Source of the DNA: Methylobacterium tarhaniae
GTDB taxonomy: Bacteria; Pseudomonadota; Alphaproteobacteria; Rhizobiales; Beijerinckiaceae
Length of the DNA: 37,677 nt
Reading direction: 5' to 3'
Assembly: GCF_001043955.1 (NCBI RefSeq)
Contig: NZ_LABZ01000083.1
Coordinates: 1 to 37,677, forward strand
The notes under the pieces were generated by a model. The model worked only from the letters and a program-made list of their open reading frames with translations. It was not told the origin of the DNA and made no database searches. A program made the position numbers and the translations under genes. This document shows positions 34,081 to 37,677 of this stretch, in pieces. The first letter of the stretch is position 1, and each line of letters starts with the position of its first letter.

Positions 34081-34836
34081 TCAAATCAGGCCGAATGTCG
34101 GCAGGAGAGTCTCCATTCCCGCTTCCCAGCTCTTCGCAAGTTCTTCGTTCGTGCGGTGACGCAGGCCGAAGCGTCTGAGCAGGTCGAAGCGAGTGGAACC
34201 CTCGCGACCGAAGCTCGCCGAGACGCGGGGCCGCCAGAAGTCGACGCTTCGCTGTGCCGCCTCGCGTCCCGCTTCGGTCGCGACGATGCGGGTCAGTCCC
34301 TCCTCCCCGAGTTCCGCGTGCCGCGCCTCGCGCGGGGCGATCTCGCGGAAGATGTCCGCCAGCGGCGCGTAGGACAGGCGCGAGAATTCCTGCAGCTGGA
34401 TGCCGACGGCGCGGCCCATGAGCACGTTCATCACCACGGCGTCGATCCAGCCCTGGAGCGGGTAGTGGAACACCGAGAGACGCATGTCCGAGCCGCGGCG
34501 CGCCGCCCCGATCTCGGCGTCGCGATCGAGGCGGGCCGCCCAGGGGTGGTGGACCGCGTAGCGGGCGGTATCGGCCCCGAAGGTGCCCATCAGGTCGAGC
34601 ACGCGCTCGGCGTGATCGGTCTTCTCGAGCACGATCCGCGAGGCCGCGATCCGCGCCTTGAGGCCCGGCGCGTCATTGATCACTTCGGCGAACCCCGCCG
34701 AGCCGGCGAGCTCGCTGTCGACGAAGGTCGCCATCAGCCGAAGCAACTCGCCGCGGTAGCGCGGCGGTGCATTGGACGGGTTGGTCATGACTCCGCCCTG
34801 CAGGAGGTAGTCCTCGATGTCCATCGTCTCCGACAC
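34081..34836 (-). CDS. Phenylacetic-acid-catabolic family di-iron protein (PaaA/PaaC-like)
   Basis: A 251-residue ferritin-like protein (PF05138). A GTG at 34836 has GGGAGG six bases upstream; the ATG at 34824 is too far from it. Helices carry carboxylate/His motifs: ELAGSAGF, LEKTDHAERVL and, in the second half, REIAPREARHAELGEEG with ExxH. The segments YAPLADIFREIAPREARHAE and WRPRVSASFGREGS resemble the PaaA/PaaC fold. It comes after paaE in the same orientation, 80 nt downstream, where paaABCDE would already be complete, so it is either an extra oxygenase-like subunit or an unrelated di-iron protein riding on the operon. Exact role unknown. Confidence 0.75.
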   Translation of the reverse strand: MSETMDIEDYLLQGGVMTNPSNAPPRYRGELLRLMATFVDSELAGSAGFAEVINDAPGLKARIAASRIVLEKTDHAERVLDLMGTFGADTARYAVHHPWAARLDRDAEIGAARRGSDMRLSVFHYPLQGWIDAVVMNVLMGRAVGIQLQEFSRLSYAPLADIFREIAPREARHAELGEEGLTRIVATEAGREAAQRSVDFWRPRVSASFGREGSTRFDLLRRFGLRHRTNEELAKSWEAGMETLLPTFGLI

Positions 34837-34916
34837 GGCTCCCTCCCTGCCTCGTCCGAAGCAGCGCCCGATGGCCGCTCCAGGTTTTTGATTTTTCCGC
34901 TTCGTCGGACAATTCT

Positions 34917-35993
34917 CTAGTGATCGAAACTCACGACCAGCTTGTCCGTCGTCGGATAGCATTGGCAGGTCAGGACGTAGCCCTGACGCACCTCGTAATC
35001 CTCGAGAGCGTGGTTGGTGATCATCTCGGCCTCGCCTTCCAGCACCTTGGCGCGGCAGGTCGAGCAGACGCCCGCCTTGCAGGCATAGGGCGCGTCCATG
35101 TTGTTCGCCAGCGCCGCGTCGAGCAGGCTCTCGCCCTGCTTCGGCATCCGGAACGTGCGCGTCGCACCGTCGAGGGTCACCGTCGCCTCGCATTGCGCGT
35201 CCGAGGCCGAGGCCGCCGTCGCGGCTGCGCGCGCCTTGGCCCGGCCGGGCTGGCCCGAGGCGAACAGCTCGAACTTGATCTGCGCGTCCGTCAGGCCGTG
35301 CTCGCGCAAGGAGGCCGCGATGCTCAGCATCATCGGCTCGGGCCCGCAGATGAAGGCGGCGTCGACGGAGGCGACATCGACCCAGTGGCGGAACAGCTCG
35401 GCGCATTTCGCCGCGTCGATGCGGCCGGTGAACAGGTCGATGTCCTGGGTCTCGCTCTCGAGCACGTGGACGATCGCCAGCCGGCCGAGATAGCTGTTCT
35501 TGAGGTCGTCGAGTTCCTCGCGGAACATGATCGAGGAGATCTGACGGTTGGCGTAGATCAATGTGAAGCGCGAGCGCGGCTCTCGGACCAGGACGGTCTT
35601 GAGGATCGACAAAAGCGGCGTGATGCCGCTGCCGCCGGCGAATCCGAGATAGTGCTTGGCGACCTCCGGCTCGATCGGCGTGTGGAACGCCCCCATCGGC
35701 GGCATCGCCTCCAGCACGTCGCCGGGCTTCAACTCCTGGTTGGCCCAGGTCGAGAACGCCCCGCCCTCGACGCGCTTGATGCCGACCCGCAGGGCGCCCT
35801 CGTCCCGGCCGGCGCAGATCGAGTACGAGCGGCGCAGCTCGACGCCGTCGAAGGCGCGCCGGAAGGTGAGGTATTGTCCCTGCGTGAAGGCGAAGGCGTC
35901 GCCGTCGCCGTCGCGGGGCTTGAGGGTGAGAACCACCGCGTCCCGGGTTTCGCGCCGGACCTCCGCGACGTCGAGGGGATAGAAGCGTGCCAT
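34917..35993 (-). CDS. paaE: Phenylacetyl-CoA 1,2-epoxidase reductase subunit
   Basis: A 358-residue flavoprotein-ferredoxin reductase starting at ATG 35993. The FAD-binding motif RRSYSIC (residues 54-60) is followed by the NAD(P)-binding GFAGGSGITPLLSI (about 117-130) and FICGPEPMM (215-222). The C-terminal plant-type [2Fe-2S] domain has ACKAGVCSTC and LTCQC, so cluster ligands are Cys305, 310, 313 and 343. It passes electrons from NADPH to the PaaABC(E) epoxidase that converts phenylacetyl-CoA to its ring-1,2-epoxide. Gene order paaC-paaD-paaE is standard; the gap from paaD is 110 nt. Confidence 0.93.
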   Translation of the reverse strand: MARFYPLDVAEVRRETRDAVVLTLKPRDGDGDAFAFTQGQYLTFRRAFDGVELRRSYSICAGRDEGALRVGIKRVEGGAFSTWANQELKPGDVLEAMPPMGAFHTPIEPEVAKHYLGFAGGSGITPLLSILKTVLVREPRSRFTLIYANRQISSIMFREELDDLKNSYLGRLAIVHVLESETQDIDLFTGRIDAAKCAELFRHWVDVASVDAAFICGPEPMMLSIAASLREHGLTDAQIKFELFASGQPGRAKARAAATAASASDAQCEATVTLDGATRTFRMPKQGESLLDAALANNMDAPYACKAGVCSTCRAKVLEGEAEMITNHALEDYEVRQGYVLTCQCYPTTDKLVVSFDH

Positions 35994-36103
35994 GACCGCC
36001 GGTAGTCCCAGGTTGGCGCATCACCCGACGACTCCCGAACCGGTTCGCCGAAGACGATGCAGTCAGATCAAAGACCGGAAACAGCGCTTGATCGCGCACT
36101 GTT

Positions 36104-36628
36104 CTAGATGCACTTGAAATAGTCGAACGGCTCGAGGCAGTCCGTGCAGCGCCAGCTCGCCTTGCAGGGCGTCGAGCCGAACTGGCTGACCCGCTCTGTC
36201 CGGTTCGAGCCGCAACGCGGGCAGGCGACGGCGAGATTCGAGCCGCCGGTCAGGCGGCCGATCCGCCCGAGCAGCTGGCCATCCGCCGCCGTCCCGTCGA
36301 TCGGCGGGGCGATGCCGTAGGCCCGCAGCTTCTCCCGCGCCGCGTCCCCGATCCAGTCGCTGGTCCAGGGCGGCGTCAGCGACCGCTCGATGCGCAGGTT
36401 CCCGATCCCGCGGGCGCGCAACGCATCCTCGATCGCGAAGTTGATCACCGCCGTCGCCGGGCACCCCGAATAAGTGGGGGTCACGGTCACCACCAGGGTC
36501 TCGCCCTCCCAGGCGAGGTCGCGGACGATCCCGAGATCGACCACCGAGATCACCGGGATCTCGGGATCCGGCACCTCGGCGAGCCAGCCCCGGATCTCGT
36601 CGGGCGACGGCCGGACGTGAGCCTCCAT
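36104..36628 (-). CDS. paaD: Phenylacetyl-CoA epoxidase accessory protein PaaD
   Basis: A 174-residue MIP18/DUF59-family protein starting at ATG 36628. The N-terminal domain has [20 protein letters not shown] and [13 protein letters not shown], the hallmark of PaaD and iron-sulfur targeting proteins. The C-terminal zinc ribbon is CPRC (136, 139) and CTDC (161, 164), ending YFKCI. PaaD is needed for maturation or activity of the epoxidase, probably in Fe-S or di-iron assembly. It starts 6 nt after the paaC stop. Confidence 0.93.
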   Translation of the reverse strand: MEAHVRPSPDEIRGWLAEVPDPEIPVISVVDLGIVRDLAWEGETLVVTVTPTYSGCPATAVINFAIEDALRARGIGNLRIERSLTPPWTSDWIGDAAREKLRAYGIAPPIDGTAADGQLLGRIGRLTGGSNLAVACPRCGSNRTERVSQFGSTPCKASWRCTDCLEPFDYFKCI

Positions 36629-36634
36629 GGCGCC

Positions 36635-37474
36635 CTACCAGGTCGCGCCGGGATAGGCGCGCTGGAGGAACTGCATCTCGGCCAGCATGCGTCCCAGATG
36701 CTCGGTGTGGATGCCGCGCCGTCCGCCCTTCTGTGCGAAGGTCCCGGCCGGCACCGCGAGCGTCGCCTCGGCGAGGACCGGCAGGACGGTCGCATCCCAG
36801 GCGGAGCGGAGGCTTGCCGGATCGGGCGCGATGCCGGCCTCGGCCAGGACCGCGTCGGTGGCGTCGCCCAGGAAGAACTCGCCCGCATAGGGCCACAGGA
36901 TGTCGAGGGCGGCCTGCATCCGGCGGTGGCTCTCCTCGGTGCCGTCGCCGAGCCGCACCACCAGGTCGGCCGACTTCTCGAGGTGGTAATGCGCCTCCTT
37001 GATCGCCTTCACGGCGATCTCGGCCACGCGCGGCTCCGACGACGACGTCAGGGCCCGCAGCATCGCGACGTGCCAGGCGTCGAACAGGAACTGGCGCATG
37101 ATCGTCTGGCCGAAATCGCCGTTCGGCAGCTCGACCAGGAGGACGTTGCGAAAATCCCAGACGTCGCGCAGGAAGGCGAGGTCGTCGGCGCTGCGCCCCC
37201 TCCCCTCGATCTCCCTGGCGAGCCCGAGCCAGAACTGGGTCTGGCCGATCAGATCGAGGGCGATGTTGGCGACGCCGATATCCTCCTCCAGCACCGGGCC
37301 GTGGCCGCACCATTCCGACAGACGATGGCCGAGCACGAGGGTGGTGTCGCCCATCCGGGTCAGGAACTCGAACAGGGCGGCGCGGGCCGGCGCGAGAGGC
37401 GCGTCGAGAGGTGCGTCTTGGGGTGCGTCTTGGGGCGAACCGGGGGCCGGGTGGCGGCCGTTTCCGGCCCCCAC
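36635..37474 (-). CDS. paaC: Phenylacetyl-CoA epoxidase structural subunit PaaC, start uncertain
   Basis: The ferritin-like structural subunit of the phenylacetyl-CoA epoxidase. From [20 protein letters not shown] it matches the family to the end ([30 protein letters not shown] segment, [34 protein letters not shown]). EAHYH is the conserved helix motif. The start is unreliable: the frame upstream passes (APQD)(APQD)(APLD)(APLA), encoded by a 12-bp repeat, then enters the palindrome centre at 37455-37470. A GTG at 37474 is the first start candidate there, but it lies in the inverted arm. In the real genome paaA and paaB should follow upstream. Confidence 0.85.
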   Translation of the reverse strand: MGAGNGRHPAPGSPQDAPQDAPLDAPLAPARAALFEFLTRMGDTTLVLGHRLSEWCGHGPVLEEDIGVANIALDLIGQTQFWLGLAREIEGRGRSADDLAFLRDVWDFRNVLLVELPNGDFGQTIMRQFLFDAWHVAMLRALTSSSEPRVAEIAVKAIKEAHYHLEKSADLVVRLGDGTEESHRRMQAALDILWPYAGEFFLGDATDAVLAEAGIAPDPASLRSAWDATVLPVLAEATLAVPAGTFAQKGGRRGIHTEHLGRMLAEMQFLQRAYPGATW

Positions 37475-37677
37475 CCGGCCCCCGGTTCGCCCCAAGACGC
37501 ACCCCAAGACGCACCTCTCGACGCGCCTCTCGCGCCGGCCCGCGCCGCCCTGTTCGAGTTCCTGACCCGGATGGGCGACACCACCCTCGTGCTCGGCCAT
37601 CGTCTGTCGGAATGGTGCGGCCACGGCCCGGTGCTGGAGGAGGATATCGGCGTCGCCAACATCGCCCTCGATCTGAT
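37248..37677. repeat. Near-perfect 430-bp palindrome at the window end
   Basis: Every base x from 37471 to 37677 is the complement of base 74925-x, giving exact 207-bp arms (37248-37454 and 37471-37677) cut by the window edge. The 16-bp centre is itself a near-dyad (GGCCG-TTTC-CGGCC plus one C:C mismatch pair at 37455/37470), so the loop is effectively 4 bases. The right arm repeats the beginning of paaC in the + orientation ([20 protein letters not shown]). A fold-back chimera or assembly artefact is the most likely source; a real inverted duplication is possible. Confidence 0.95.
37391..37438. repeat. 12-bp tandem repeat in the paaC 5' region
   Basis: Four 12-bp units on the + strand: CGCGAGAGGCGC, GTCGAGAGGTGC, GTCTTGGGGTGC, GTCTTGGGGCGA. 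On the coding strand, (GCACCCCAAGAC)-type units encode APQD/APLD repeats. The same array is mirrored at 37487-37534 in the other palindrome arm. Confidence 0.8.

Noticed and set aside
37248..37677. Hairpin telomere of a linear replicon
   Set aside because: The palindrome lies inside the 5' part of paaC and would remove paaA and paaB; a fold-back chimera is simpler. Kept only as an alternative in the finding.

Overview
The window reads as chromosome of a very GC-rich alphaproteobacterium, most likely Methylobacterium or a close relative in the Hyphomicrobiales (Rhizobiales). I infer this from G/C at nearly every third codon position, small secreted GCG-signature proteins, intergenic repeats of the kind common in this order, and the pta-ackA-DUF3141-fabI gene order. 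No rRNA, tRNA, CRISPR array or intact transposase is visible. The genus is inferred from memory of families, not from a search.

Layout. 1-5.5 kb: a PAS-domain remnant, a small secreted GCG protein, a secreted lipase and two FAD aromatic-type monooxygenases, all on the + strand and closely spaced. 5.9-7.4 kb: selO. 7.35-8.0 kb: a patch of intergenic repeats. 8.0-10.2 kb: decayed genes (a flavodoxin-fold quinone reductase with a nonsense codon and a frameshift; the tail of an FAD/Fe-S oxidase) around an intact NAD-dependent dehydrogenase. 10.2-13.7 kb: an organic-acid cassette, with MFS transporter and RraA/HMG-aldolase-type gene on the - strand, divergent from a GntR/FCD regulator, and a 15-bp palindrome in the shared promoter region. 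14-17 kb: small secreted proteins (DUF305, a Cys-containing protein, a PLA2-like protein) mixed with truncated genes.

17.3-24.4 kb is the most coherent block: phosphotransacylase, acetate/acyl kinase, a DUF3141 PHA-synthase-like alpha/beta hydrolase, FabI and an orphan ATP-synthase epsilon subunit on +, meeting a class-I polyphosphate kinase 2 on -. Together they suggest acyl-CoA to acyl-phosphate to ATP conversion, acyl/PHA chemistry, a possible brake on ATP synthase, and polyphosphate-nucleotide exchange. A phasin-like gene lies at 31.8 kb. 24.4-29.5 kb: an RND efflux pump with its adaptor and a small membrane protein. 29.4-34 kb: a Crp/Fnr HTH remnant, a second GCG protein, a DUF4344 metallopeptidase, the phasin-like gene, an AraC regulator and a secreted protein. 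34-37.7 kb: phenylacetyl-CoA epoxidase genes paaC-paaD-paaE plus an extra PaaA/PaaC-family di-iron protein, on -.

Two structural features stand out. First, five loci carry short (12-16 bp) tandem repeats at or just before gene starts (pta, the DUF4344 peptidase, upstream of that peptidase, araC-like, paaC), several sharing a CCAAG(T/A)CGC-like core. Second, the last 430 bases form a near-perfect palindrome that copies the 5' part of paaC back in inverted orientation; a fold-back or assembly artefact is the simplest explanation, so nothing past about 37,455 should be trusted as native.
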